Assembly: GCA_018907035.1 (NCBI GenBank)
Contig: JACCIC010000099.1
Span: forward strand, 1,054,501-1,118,500
Source of the DNA: Sycobia sp. Sy_11
Lineage: Eukaryota; Arthropoda; Insecta; Hymenoptera; Epichrysomallidae
Direction: 5' to 3'
DNA length: 64,000 nt
The notes beneath the pieces were generated by a model, which did no database searches, was not told the origin of the DNA, and saw only the letters and a program-made list of their open reading frames with translations. Shown here one piece after another: positions 1-12,599 of the stretch. Every line of letters starts with the position of its first letter. Positions within the stretch are counted from its first letter, which is position 1. Both the position numbers and the translations under genes were made by a program.

Positions 1-69
1 AACGCAATTTTGTAAATTCCTATATCTAAAGAGAAGGAAAACATATAATGTTCATGAAAAGATGTACAC

Positions 70-72
<3 letters not shown>

Positions 73-111
<39 letters not shown>
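73..111. repeat. (TA)n microsatellite
   Basis: Uninterrupted TA dinucleotide tract of about 39 bases in AT-rich DNA. It is one of about a dozen long (TA)n tracts in the window and carries no coding signal. Confidence 0.95.
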
Positions 112-113
<2 letters not shown>

Positions 114-1229
114 TATTACATTGTTTTTTAATAATTAATAACAGAATAAACTGTAAAATTATTAAAATCCATACACGAATAGTAAATTATTAAAATTATT
201 TATAATATCGTAATTCATAAAAATAAAATAAAACTATAGACGCATACATTTAAATCATTAAAAGTAAAAATTATAAGTAATTGATATTAATCTATAATAA
301 AATTAAAGAGTTTTTAGAATAAATACAAAAAATAAAGAATAAATTGATTTCAACCATTCTGTTTTATCCATACAAACAAAAGAAGAAACAAAAAAATTGT
401 GAAATATGGTAATTGAAATTGTTAAAGGTGGTTTAATTTATTTTATATTTGTTTGATCGGTTTTCTCTTACTTTATATATGAAATAACAAAAAAAAATTG
501 TTATATAATTTCTAATTTGTTAAATTTATGATAACTATTATGTAAGATTTTTCGAAGTTTCAAACTCTTGCAAATGTACCAGATAAATTATAATATGGAT
601 GTTATATGGATTAACGAATGTCAAATTATACACTGGTTCACATGTTTATAGAATTATATTTTCTTTTTTGGGAGGATCGACAACATATCTTCCACATACG
701 ATAACTTGCGAACTTTACATATGTTTTCCCGATGAGCATCAAGCGGTATATTATCTTATTGGGGGGCAATTTGATCGCACATTGTGTCATAGGTTTTTTT
801 TTAATTTAATCACCATTTTTTTACCTTAGAAATTGATAAGAAAATTATGTTTTTAATTGTTGAACTAAGAATCTTGTATAATCATATTATTTTACTTTTT
901 TTGGGAGTGTGATAAATTAACTTTCGTGAAAGCTCGCATGCCATGGTATTTTCTTGAAAAATAATAAAACGATAATTTTTTTTATGCAATAGGTAATTAA
1001 AGTTAACGGAATGTTTTAGACCTGCTATGATTAAAATTTGATAAAAGATGATAATCCAAGTTCAGACAGCCTTTTTTTGTGATTGTAAATTTTGTAGATT
1101 GAATTGATTTAATGTATTTTTTAGCTAAATATATGGTTAACTTATTTGTAATACTGTGAGTTATAGAATCACTATTATGATTAGATGTGTAATTTATTCT
1201 AGATAGGAGCAAAGCTCACTAATACAAAG

Positions 1230-1272
1230 CAAAGTTCACTAATACATTCATTATTTGTATTAGTGAACTTTG
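1230..1272. repeat. 16-bp perfect inverted repeat (hairpin)
   Basis: The arms CAAAGTTCACTAATAC (1230-1245) and its exact reverse complement (1257-1272) enclose an 11-nt loop. A near copy of the left arm lies just upstream (1210-1225), so this looks like a small tandem duplication followed by an inversion. No function is evident. Confidence 0.8.
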
Positions 1273-2836
1273 TAAAATATTTTCTTTACTTCAGTAGCTC
1301 TTTCTTTACTAATTTGAAAACATCTAAATTTATAGTAATACGTTTTGTTCAAATTCCACGTTTTCTTTGCTTTTGAGCTAAGTTCTCATTTATCAAAAAT
1401 TCTCATGCTTACGTACACATTTTAAATCGCACTAATTTATATTGATTTAATTTGTAAAATTTTGTATAGTTCAATGATCAAGAATTATGAATCTATCTTA
1501 ATTTAAAATAGATTTTGATTTGACATTTATTAAAAATGGTGGCAATAACCGATAGCTACAAAGTCAATAATATAAAATAGACGTGAAACAAAGGGATAGA
1601 TGTGAATTATTTTCGTGGATGCTTTAGTCACGAAACGTTTCGTCTCAATTTCTAACAATGATATGGTAAGGCTGTCCTCCAGTTCATGAACGTGTAGAAA
1701 CACTAGCGATGAAATAGATATTTTAAATTATTTATAATAATTGTATATTGGTATAATAAGTAGAGTATAATAAAGCGGTCACCATATTAACCGGTTGATC
1801 AAATAAAACTATTTCGTTAAAAGCAAAAGAACTCAAGGCTATGTTAAAAAGTAATTATCAGAAGTGCTTCAAGGATTAAAACCGTTGGAGAAAGTATACT
1901 ATATATCCGAAGTTTATAACTTTGAAGGTCAGAACATAATAACTGATAATAAAGTAAATAAATATTTTCGATAAAAATATTATTTCGTATATTAAATTAT
2001 AGATCGATGTGAACATATTAAATGTTTTCTTTAATCTTCCTTTTCTTTTTCCTACAATAAAATGAAATAAATGCATATTACAGGTTGCGCAAATGAAATG
2101 ATTCTCAATAAAAGGATTTAGCATTAGAACACTTATCATCATACTGATCAGATGAGTAGATATCCCAGAACAACATATATACACTAAAATGTATTTCTTT
2201 ACGAGGGTAGAGGCGATTATTTACCTCATAGAACAAAATAGCCCCAACTGAAGGAAGTATGTATAAGTGTAACGATATAAAGAGCAATTTAGACGTTCTG
2301 GTAATATATATAGTTTTCATCACGAACTTACTTTTTTTAAAAATCTTTTTCTTATATAAGTTCGATTAAGGCTTATATAAAATCAATTAAATATTAATCA
2401 TTATTTTCTTGCTTACAGTCTTTAAGATAATTTTATTTTTTAAATCTTAGGTATTAAAGGAATTTATTCGCTATATTCTCTTTACATATTTTTTATCATT
2501 TCTGCACTTACAGTATTTTAAAATCATTTAAATAATTTTGGAAATTAATTCGAGTCTTTTTATATTTTATGAATAAAATCATTGAGAATGCATATTGCAA
2601 TCGGAACATAATTTATTTAGAAAAAAAAATTAATCAAGATTAAATAGATTTTCGAAATCATCGGAGGTGCGTCTATATTATTATTATTATTATTATAATG
2701 TCCACAATCATCTGATTTATTTCGTGAGATTTATATTTAATATTTGCTCTGATAAAAATGTAGTAACAATGAATTATGTAAATTTTTTTATATTGAGCGT
2801 AAATTATTTTATCAATATAGTTGTGGTATGTACCCA

Positions 2837-2900
2837 CATATATGATTTAAGATATTGCACAGGACCTCCCCATATATGATTTAAGATATTGCACAGGACC
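2837..2900. repeat. 30-bp tandem direct repeat
   Basis: Two identical 30-bp copies (2837-2866 and 2871-2900) are separated by 4 bases (period 34). This is a recent local duplication in non-coding DNA. Confidence 0.9.
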
Positions 2901-5157
2901 AATAGCAGGCATATTATACATAAGTTAGTGCAGTAATGAAGCTAATTACAATAAACTGGCTCATAACTTAACTTATTCTGCAACATAAACTGTTCGCAGT
3001 AACTTATAAGTAAAAGAAATTTTTTTAAATGCAATCAACCTTTCTGAAGTTCTCAGATAGAAACACTGATTTAACGTATTTGTAACTTGCAAGACGAGAC
3101 AGATAATTAGGATGATTTAGGCATCATAAATGTAATCGTTTTACAAGATATATTGACATATGTAAGGCAATATTTTTTATTTAAAACAGCGCTTAATGAC
3201 AATACGGTATTTATGAAATGCAACAGTGAAATAGTTTTACGAGACATTATGAAGCGGTGGAAAATCGTCAATGTTGAGCAAATGTTTTCAACTAAGCTTT
3301 TAACCTAATACGCTCTTAAATAGAATATAATAACACTGAGAAAGGAATGTAAGAAATAATATAATTTTCAAATAATATCTATATTTCCTGCTTTTATATA
3401 TGTACAAATAAAACCAGTAATATGGATAATTAAATAAAATAATTTTTATATATTCGTTACTTCGTTTAAACCAATGGGTAATTAATATTAGTCAAGTCAA
3501 AATTATATAATATTTTCTAATAATTTACAATTTCCAAATAAGTCATTTAAATATAAGATTACAAAAACGATCACTGCTACATTGTTATAGAAAAGTGTTT
3601 ATACATCTTATGGGTGTGCTCATATTTTCAAAAGATTTGAATATATATATATATATATGAATTTAATCACATATCACATACATGCACATTTTATTAATAC
3701 AGGATTTTATAGCTGCTTAATACCTAATAAATTTATATTTCAAGAATCAAATAAGAAATAAATAGTTCATCAATGGCTATTATAATTATTTGTATATTAT
3801 GATTTTTTAAATATTGAAAACTTTATTCAAAAGTTGACAAACAACATTTGTCTACATTTTGATTATATATTAAATTGTATCCAAATCTACATAACTTGTG
3901 CGAACTATTACTTAATATTATAAAAAAACTATTGAAATCAGGAGGACAAGCTGGGAATGATTGATTTTCCATTAATGTTTGTCAATACTACTTAATGTTA
4001 GGTACATAATATGCGTACGGTTAATCATAAAAGTCATATTTAAATACTTAATAAATTTCTGTCGAAACTGCTTGCATGGTAACTATAATTTTAATTTAAA
4101 TATAAATTCATTTCAAAAGTTCATTACAGTATCATATTGGAAATCTGAAATCGATATAGAAATTAATATTTTATGACAACACGATAAAAAAGAGCAAACT
4201 TAAAAAATAAGTTAATAATGTTAGAAAATGACAACTGGGACAGGAACAGAAACATCCGCGAGTAAAAAATTTTAGTACTTCATTAGGCGAACTTTATAGG
4301 TTCTTTGTACGGCAAATTGAAAAAAAGTATGCAATTTCCAGTTCTATGCAAGCGTGTATATGAACGCGCTATACTTGCAGTCACAGAATATTAACCAGAG
4401 CTCGTTCTTTTGCTCTGCGACAATTCTTTGTAGGTATGCTTGTTCCAACAATGTCGCGCAAGGTATTTGAAAGCAAATTACGAGGTCACATATGTTGGTC
4501 CGTTTATCGCTGAAGTCGATGCAAAGCCACTTTTATAAATTATGGCAATTTTCAAGTTACTTCAATTTATTTGAAGTTTAATGCTATAGAAGTTGTGGAC
4601 GTTCTTCTTTTTTTTAATTACGTGTATTTCAAATATATAAAATATTTTTATATATTTTACATATTTGAATATATAAAATATATTTATATATTTTATATAT
4701 AGATATATTTTAGATCTATATATAATGGCCATTCATAAACAAATGTTTAAAGTTGATAATTACTTGTTGACTCCAATCATTGTGTTTAACATTTTATTAA
4801 TTGAATAAATTTTATAGACATTTTACAAATGATACATTTTCTGAATTCTTGTATAGATTCAACATTATAGCCATGATATTGTGCGCAAATTACATCATTC
4901 CAAGAAGAATTCTTATGATGTATCTATTTCTAATAAGAAATCAGGTTATGAGTCATTTTTTATATAAAAAAGGAAATTACTTTTTATTTTTAAAATCAAC
5001 AAAAACCTTTAAGATATATTTTTTATCATCTAAACAGTTTTATTTTTCACTTATATAAAGAACAGAAAGACACTGATCAAATCCTTTATCTAACAAATAT
5101 TTCCATTGATTTTACAATCATATAAATTAATATATTGAAATTAAATAATTGAAGAAT

Positions 5158-5330
5158 GACAATCAGTTTGTCCTTGTTTATAATCACCCACGTAGAATCT
5201 GAAATATAAATAAGAATTAGTGTAAATACTACTGTTAATAAAGGATATTCGGACTGACCCCACCACCATTACCGAGTCGATATATCTACTGCCGTTCAAT
5301 GTTTCGAACCGCTTCGGTTTATATTCAAAA
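5158..5330. repeat. Partial copy of dispersed foldback-family repeat
   Basis: This copy shares, in order, the stretch resembling TCAG-TTGTCCTTGTTTATA, a CACCC-CGTAGAATCTGAAAT block, the CCCCACCACC core and the TTCGAACCGCTTCGGTT block with the copies at 6086-6390 and 39227-40020. It is the most diverged of the three and lacks the outermost arm. The family looks like a non-autonomous DNA element. Confidence 0.6.
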
Positions 5331-6085
5331 ACTGCTGAAACAAAATTCTAATAACAAAGTTATATATACTCGATCCCCCTTTTTTCTTTATATTATGTAC
5401 CGGATAAAAATATTTATATTATAATGAATTATCTATAATTTCTGCAAAATGTTTGAATCATCCCATTCAGAACAATTATCATTAACAACCCTCCCTACTA
5501 TATAACCCATGTTTTATAAAACACCCTATGTAGACCTTTATTTAAAATTCAAAATAGTACTTATATCGACTGTGGTAATCAAATATGAAATAAAACAAAT
5601 CCTTTCACGTTTACTAATCTTCGGGCTTTTCTAATTTACAAATAGATGCTCGGTTATCCAATTCATCCATATGAAATTAAACTCTTGCAGCGTCATTGTT
5701 TCCATTCGACGGAAGATAATAAGTATACATATATACGGTCTATATTTATCATCCCGTTGGTTATCGGCTCAGTAAGTATCTTTACGGTGCATATTTATAC
5801 GCTCTTCTACATAATTTACTTTTTTATGTTTGTGTATTTTATTTATATATGTGTTTTTTAATTATTTGAATTTTTAATAAGCAGTTAAGTTATTCGTTTC
5901 CCGTTACTACACTTTTCTGAAGTAAAAGTCTTTTCCGTCTATAGGTATTTCTTTAAATTATAAATTCTTCTCAAATTTATAGAAAATTCGCTAGTTTCTT
6001 GGTAAAACATATTAACATATAGTATTAATACCAATCATAAAATTAAAAACGCACTTAGACATAAATACATTATTAAATTAATAAA

Positions 6086-6390
6086 TATTTTTATCGGTCT
6101 TATAGTCTTTATAATATAATATATTAACTAAAATAATCACAGTCAGACTGTCCTTGTTTATATTCACCCTCGAAGAATCAGAAATAGAACTTATTACTAC
6201 AATAAATTATATTAAAAATTAAAAATTAAAAATAAAAGAAAAAATAAAATAATAAATAAAATAAACATAATAAAAACAATATTCTATGTTAGTACAGGAC
6301 AAACTGACTGCCCCCACCACCTTCAATTTAGATTCACCTATGGTGTCCGACGCTTCGAACCGCTACGGTTCATCCTCATGAACTAAACTC
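6086..6390. mobile_element. Dispersed MITE-like repeat, single-arm copy
   Basis: This copy begins with the same terminal sequence as the foldback element at 39227-40020 (TATTTTTATCGGTC, then a GTCAGACTGTCCTTG block and a GTAGAATCAGAAAT block). An A/T-rich spacer, TTCTATGTTAGTA, the GCCCCCACCACC core and the TTCGAACCGCTACGGTT block follow. It has one arm plus the core, whereas the 39-kb copy has two inverted arms. No ORF is present, so it is non-autonomous; the family assignment is unknown. Confidence 0.7.
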
Positions 6391-7090
6391 ATATAACATT
6401 ATTAGAATTTTAATATTACACAAGTAACAAATACCAAGATTTGTTACATTAGCCAAATTTGTTTTTATTTTTAACCTTAGCATTACAATTATTCTAATTA
6501 TAATTATACAATTTAATATTTTAAAATTATACTTCTGATTGTGAAAAAACGAGGATTTTTCTTGGAAGAAGACAAAAATACGTAAACAGAGTCTCTGTTA
6601 ATCATCTTTAATATTATCCATTATTGTTTTTAACTATTAATGTAAATCTTCAGTCTGAAGAATAGATAAAAGAAAAAGATGATTTTCTTTATCATTTTCA
6701 TAATTTGAATCAATATTTTGGAAACAGTCAAAATAAAAAACTCCAATTTGAAAATATAGTAAATGTATAATAAAAATAGACGATAATAATAAAATGCAAG
6801 TAGTCGCAATAAAAAATTTAGTAGACAATGGAAATGGAAGAATTAGAAATAAAAAAATATAAAATTACATTCATTGTCGTTAATAATCTTTTAATTTTTG
6901 AAAATTTAGTTATTTGGTTATAGTCTTCGAATTTGGCAACTGTCGTCCTACAGCGCTATTTACGTAAAAACAAATCGGGGTCAATTGTTTTTTTGTACAA
7001 TTTATTTCTTGTGAAAATGGGAGGATAGACTGTAAAAGATGATGTCATAGGATCCCACGATTTTTTCTATTTTCTTGTAGAGAACAATTT
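6391..7090. other. AT-rich DNA, nothing recognised
   Basis: Low-complexity A/T-rich sequence with only short chance frames. Confidence 0.5.
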
Positions 7091-7099
7091 AAAAGTCCG

Positions 7100-7460
7100 T
7101 TATCTGAATCAATCGCATGAAAAGTGAGTTGAAATATTTTAACTTTTCCGAAATCGCAATCTCTGAATCTCTTGGGGAACAAAATCGAATCCAATTCTCG
7201 CGCGATTGTTCGTAAAATGGGGGGAGTGCGCTGAAAAAGCGCGCGAGAAAATCTTCGAACCGGCGGGGAGCACCGTGTAAATTTTAGCACCATCGAGGCG
7301 AAACGCCGCCGCGCTGCTCGCTCGCACTCTGCAATTATATTCGATCGCTGCGGCATGCCTATACACGCGCCGCGCTCCCTCCGCGCCTCCTTTTTCCCAA
7401 AGAGAATTAGTTGAAAACATGCCGAACGATCCAACTGGAAACGAGAAAGCCGGATCACCC

Positions 7461-7529
<69 letters not shown>

Positions 7530-7900
7530 CACAATGCCGCGCAGCGAGGGAGTTTCGACATGCCTCGCTTTGCACGCCCATCACGCAAATCGTTGCGTAA
7601 AGTAATATAGCAAGTATATTTGTATATAGTATAGATGGTGGACTCGGGGTATTATCGCTCGGTGAAAATTTTCCATTCTTTTCTTCACGAATTTGACAGG
7701 TCGATGTAGTACGCGAGATAATCGCCGAGCTGCTCCAAATATGATTGACCGACGTGGAACGTTTGCCGAAGCACGATATCTGGCTGCTCATTGCTGCAGG
7801 CGAGGCGTAATGCTGGCTCTGTGCGTGGAAAGCTTTTTTCATAGAGCAATGCGAAGGGAGCGCGGTGCTTTCTCAGAAATGCAAAATTCGTATGTAACCG
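7100..7900. other. CpG-rich island interrupted by (TA)n
   Basis: The base composition jumps from strongly AT-rich to GC- and CpG-rich (runs such as GCGCGCGAG and CGCCGCGCTG) for about 0.8 kb. A 58-base (TA)n tract sits in the middle. Frames crossing it are open only because the TA repeat reads as Tyr-Ile, and no protein family is recognisable. A promoter or enhancer island, or unrecognised exons, are possible. Confidence 0.5.
7465..7522. repeat. (TA)n microsatellite
   Basis: A 58-base TA tract inside the CpG-rich island. It is followed by an imperfect GTATATAC extension. Confidence 0.95.
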
Positions 7901-7919
7901 TAATACTTTAGATGAGCGT

Positions 7920-10843
7920 AGTTTTATTGTTTATGGTTCATTGCCAGCATTCGTCTATTGACATAGGCATATATATTTATAGATTTTTACTCATTTTTTG
8001 TTCGTGAACAATTGACACAGAAATCGTGCGAGAGTATAAGAGTTATATAAGAGTTGTAATATAGTATTTATTATTCAGTTAGTGATACGAAAGTTTTAAA
8101 TTTTATTCAATGAAATTCGTTGCTACGCAATAGAGCTTCACTCGAGCTTACCAAGATTAAGATTATCGTTACAATTTTCTCTCGTCCCGTTGCTAAATTC
8201 ATTGCAATAGCGAGGCAAAAACAAAATAAAAATTTTCGTGACAAAATAAAAACAACAGTTATATAGATAAAAAATTATATTGCACAGATTTATTCATAAA
8301 ACTTATTTGTAAGCATATATGTATTTATTTTAAAATTTATAGTACAGAGTTTTACATAAAATATTTACTTTATCCTTTTCCGATTTCATATATACGTATC
8401 AGCTTGGAACACAAGAAAAAAATGTATATCGTGCTTTTTGCAAGCTTTTATATTAGTAATCTGGTCATTTTACTATGTTTTTTATAAAGCGGAAAATAAT
8501 CTTATTTTCGAAAGAAATTTATCTTTTAAAAGTTCGTTTTTTGTCTTTTAAGAAAAGAATGTCACTTATAGAAAACGTAATCAAGGGTATTATGATTAAC
8601 CAGTATATATCTTTCAAAACTATTCTACATCAAGAACCATGATAAAAAATCTCCAATTATAAAAATTACTTTTTATATGTAAGCATTTCACATAGCATTT
8701 TCTATAGATAAAATTCATTGTATGTTGAATATTGATTTAGGATAACTTTAATCTTATTCTTTTACTAAGAATTGTTTTGTGGCCAATACGATTGAGTATG
8801 GTTTTATCACCTTTTATACAATAGCTGGTGAAAATTCAATAATTTGTACACAGAACTCAGAAGTTTAATATTTTTGCTACAAAAATAAGTAAATACAAAA
8901 AGAGAATGAAAGTTTCAATTTATTAAAATGTATATTGGTGTTTATTACAATTTGGATTTCTCGAGTCAAATATGCTTTGTCGATCGGTTACCTCTATAAA
9001 ACTACCATATATACAATAGAATACTTTAAAACTGTAAAGTAGATTCTAAGTATGGCACCTCATTCCTTAAAAGAATTACGTACCAAAATTACATACCGGG
9101 CTCTAGACACACACATCAGATTCAATAATTTAAATTGCATTGAAATAGACTGAACGAAATGTGTTACGTACAGTATACATGCATTAAATTACTCTTTAAA
9201 ATTCGACATAATATGTCACGTAGAATATCCATTAAATTTACTCTCTAAATTTGAGCAAGTGAAAGTCATAGCACTGCGACAAAATAGTTAAATTTTTGCC
9301 ACTAAATAGTTACTATATGTATAGTGAATATTCATTCTTTTAATAGAGTTGATTTATTATTTCATATTTCAAAAAGTTATCTCTTTAAGTTAATGTTTTT
9401 TTTAAACATTAACAGAAATAGATTCACCTTATTTATTACTACTAAATAACCATTGCATAAATATTCGCTTATTAGATGTTATTTTTACAATTGTGCGAGT
9501 TATTCGTGAACACAAAACATTGGTGTCAGACTTGGTTGTTACATTGGTTGTTACAATATATGTATAAAATGTGTATTTATAAATACATTGATCAGAAATT
9601 TAACACAAAGTTAGATTGGATTTGATTATTCGTGCCCAATAAATTTGAGACCAGAGAGTGAAAAATATAGCGAATCATAGCTGAAAAAGAATCACTGTTA
9701 CTTGCATTTAAGAAGACGAGACAAGCGTTAAATACTCCGGAAGACGTTGCATGGTCATCATTTTATATAACATAATACGGCTATATAAAATATGATGTAT
9801 CCTGTAATCGCAGTACGCAGACAATCAAGAGCTGTTCTCGAGGAGTTGATATAAGCGTTCCGCGTAAAAGGCCCTTTACGTTACGCATAAAACAATTTCC
9901 AACACTTGTAATCTATTAATGTCAAGCATCAAATTGATAATCAAACATGATTTTAAAGAAGTGAAGATACTTCTATAATATACTTACATAATTTCTGAGT
10001 GGTGTATTTTTGAAAAAAGCTGAATGTATATTGTTTAAAGGACTCAGCAAAGTTTTTGTTATACCACATAAATTAATGAAATTTTTGATTGGTTTTTATA
10101 ATTTTAGATATAAATTTTTATCTACATTTGTCTATTTTACATTGAATCAATATATATATATATATATAATGAACCGACAAAAATTTATAATATATCGTAT
10201 AAAATACAAAGTCTATAAACTTTACACATCATTTATTAAATTATTTACATGACTTAATTTTAAGTAAAAATAAATCTTGAAACCTTCCGTTTCCGTAAAT
10301 TATTTTTCAAAAATTAGTATCGATCTATAGATTTCTTATAATAAAAAATATTATAACAATAAGGGTAAACGTATATTTTTACTTAACGATAGGCAATAAG
10401 GAAGATATACAATTAGTTGACATTTATATTTTATTGGCCAAATCAGGATAGTTTTCATTCGCTATAAAGTTCGCATATCATATTTTAGGAGTGGTACGTC
10501 ATTAGATGCTAGAACCCCTATATGGTTCATTACGAAGGTAATCAAAATCAGCCGAATGAATTTCAGATTCCGGATGTCATAGCTTCTGTTTGTAAAGACC
10601 ATTTGCATAGAATTAAGAAGAAAATTTATTCTCAAATATTAAGTTTTTTGTTTAAAGAGAAATCATGTATTTTCATCTTTTTATGAAATGCCTCCTTAGC
10701 ATTTTTCGTAGTTCTTTTCGCATAGTTGAGTAATATTTGACCCATTTTTTAGATTTCTAAGAATTTTTAAAACTTTTTGAAGATCTGAGCGATAAAACGA
10801 AAAAATACTGAGAACTTTATAAATTACCGGATGAGAGAGAGAC

Positions 10844-10874
<31 letters not shown>

Positions 10875-11580
10875 GAGATATATATTAATACTAGAAATTT
10901 TTTTCAGAAATTATTTAGCGGATCATTTGGTAAATAATTGATTATTGTTCTACTAGAACTGTAAAAATAATAAATTATTTACAAATTAGATGAATTTTTG
11001 AAATAAAAATGTGAATAATCGATATTTTCGTTCCAAATAAAAATAATATTAACTATTGTAGCGTATTATAAATCTCTAACGAGATCGATAAATAATAATT
11101 TTTAATATGAAGATAACGTTTCTTATAATTATGCAATAATAATTTAGTGAAACGAAATTGATATAAAGTGTATACATGGAGCGTCGGAAAGATTATAATT
11201 TGTCTGAAATAGCATATTTATTTATGCTTTAATGCGGCGATTTTTGTTCTGTATCATTCTATAAAGAAGATATTTTATAAGCCTATTTAGTTAAATGTTT
11301 TAAAATACTCATCAGGTAAATAAATATAGAAATTTTATTATTAAATTATTAGAAATGCTGAGAAAATGTCGGCTCACTTGCATGGGAATATAAGTTGGCC
11401 ACAAACTTCTACTTTTCTTTCCATAAGGATCTAAATCGCGTTATTCCTAAAGCCCCGTACCGCAACGTAATTGGCTTTAAAATATTCGAGCATCTTTGTT
11501 GCTTTAAACAAAGACATTAATACTGTTTCTTATAACTACGACGAAAGAAAACATTGGTATTTAATCAGTGATAATATAAG
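7920..11580. other. AT-rich DNA, no recognised gene
   Basis: No domain, tRNA-like or splice-supported frame was found. A (GA)n tract lies at about 10832-10880. Confidence 0.5.
10832..10880. repeat. (GA)n microsatellite
   Basis: Interrupted GA dinucleotide tract of about 48 bases that runs into a short TATATA stretch. Confidence 0.9.
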
Positions 11581-11639
11581 TGGCGAATGGAATTCCCTTT
11601 CTGAATAGGACAAAGAAATTTTCCAGTGCACAAATATAT

Positions 11640-11895
11640 ATCAACGATCGAGCATCCGAACAATTCCACAAGGAGCATTACAATGACCCCACGAGTTGAT
11701 CGTGAAACTGGACGCACCGGCCGAGCGTTCGCGTACAGATTAAGAATCGTGAGTCCTTGGCTGCAGTTTATAATAGCTACCATTCTTTCCCTGCAATTCC
11801 GCACCTGTGCTCGAGCACCGGGCGATCACCTTGCGGCATATACTACTGCTGCGCGTCCTTTCTCAAAGCCCTGCGCGCGCATTAAAGTGTGCGAT

Positions 11896-11957
<62 letters not shown>

Positions 11958-12560
11958 CATACACACAAAGTGCGCGGCAGTATGCACATAAGCGCGAAGA
12001 AAGATTATGCCGCGAAAAAAACCGTTCGGCTTTTGAGCTACTTTCACTTTTCCTCGGCGTGCCTTGACTGGCCGCGTGACCCCCCGGGCGATCGCTCGTT
12101 GGGCTACGGCACTGATGCGCCACATCGGCCCTTTGCTAATGCCATCGTTTTGCCTGCATATATGCGACGCAACGTTGTCGTCGTCGCCGTCGTACAATTC
12201 GCGTAATTACAGTCAGTTGCATCAGCGATTCATTGCGCGCGCTCGCTGATTCGTGACTGCGCGCAACAACCCGGAATAGGAAAAATGTTAGTGAGAGGCG
12301 ATGAGGAGGTGGAAGGGGGAGGGGGCATGAGAAATAGAGAGAAATAAAGATATATATAGGTATAGACAGCGCCGAGTTTCAATGAATGAACGCGGAGGAG
12401 GCGCGGATTATGCGGACACCATGTCGGAGACTTTGGCCGACGGCGCGGCGCGAGCGCGGGGGCGAGAGGTCGCTGGCCGTCCTGTCGATTCTTCGTCGCT
12501 CTAAAATACCCGGTCACCTTGATTTTCTGATTCGACGGATTTCAGGCGCAATTATTCAAT
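11640..12560. other. CpG-rich island interrupted by (TA)n
   Basis: About 0.9 kb of GC- and CpG-rich sequence in AT-rich surroundings, split by a (TA)n tract at 11898-11951. The open frames through it are composition artefacts with no recognisable protein. The abrupt composition resembles the islands at 7.1-7.9 and 26.0-26.6 kb. A cis-regulatory role is possible but unproven. Confidence 0.5.
11898..11951. repeat. (TA)n microsatellite
   Basis: A TA tract of about 54 bases inside a CpG-rich island. Confidence 0.95.
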
Positions 12561-12599
12561 CGCAATATTCGAACACATAGTTTCAAGGCGAGGACTATA

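Larger units (their letters stand above)
112..5157. other. AT-rich DNA, no recognised gene
   Basis: Only short chance open frames occur, with no domain, splice pattern or RNA gene I can identify. Local structures seen are a 16-bp inverted repeat at 1230-1272, a 30-bp direct repeat at 2837-2866 and 2871-2900, a short (TTA)n near 2677-2697, and AT palindromic repeats at about 4630-4710. Confidence 0.6.

Noticed and set aside
7045..7842. 265-residue minus-strand open frame
   Set aside because: It stays open only because it crosses a GC-rich island and a (TA)n tract that reads as Tyr-Ile repeats. It has no domain, and overlapping frames on both strands are equally open.
11626..12206. Several overlapping 60-120 residue frames on both strands
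   Set aside because: All span the (TA)n at 11898-11951 in CpG-rich DNA. There is no recognisable protein or splice support.
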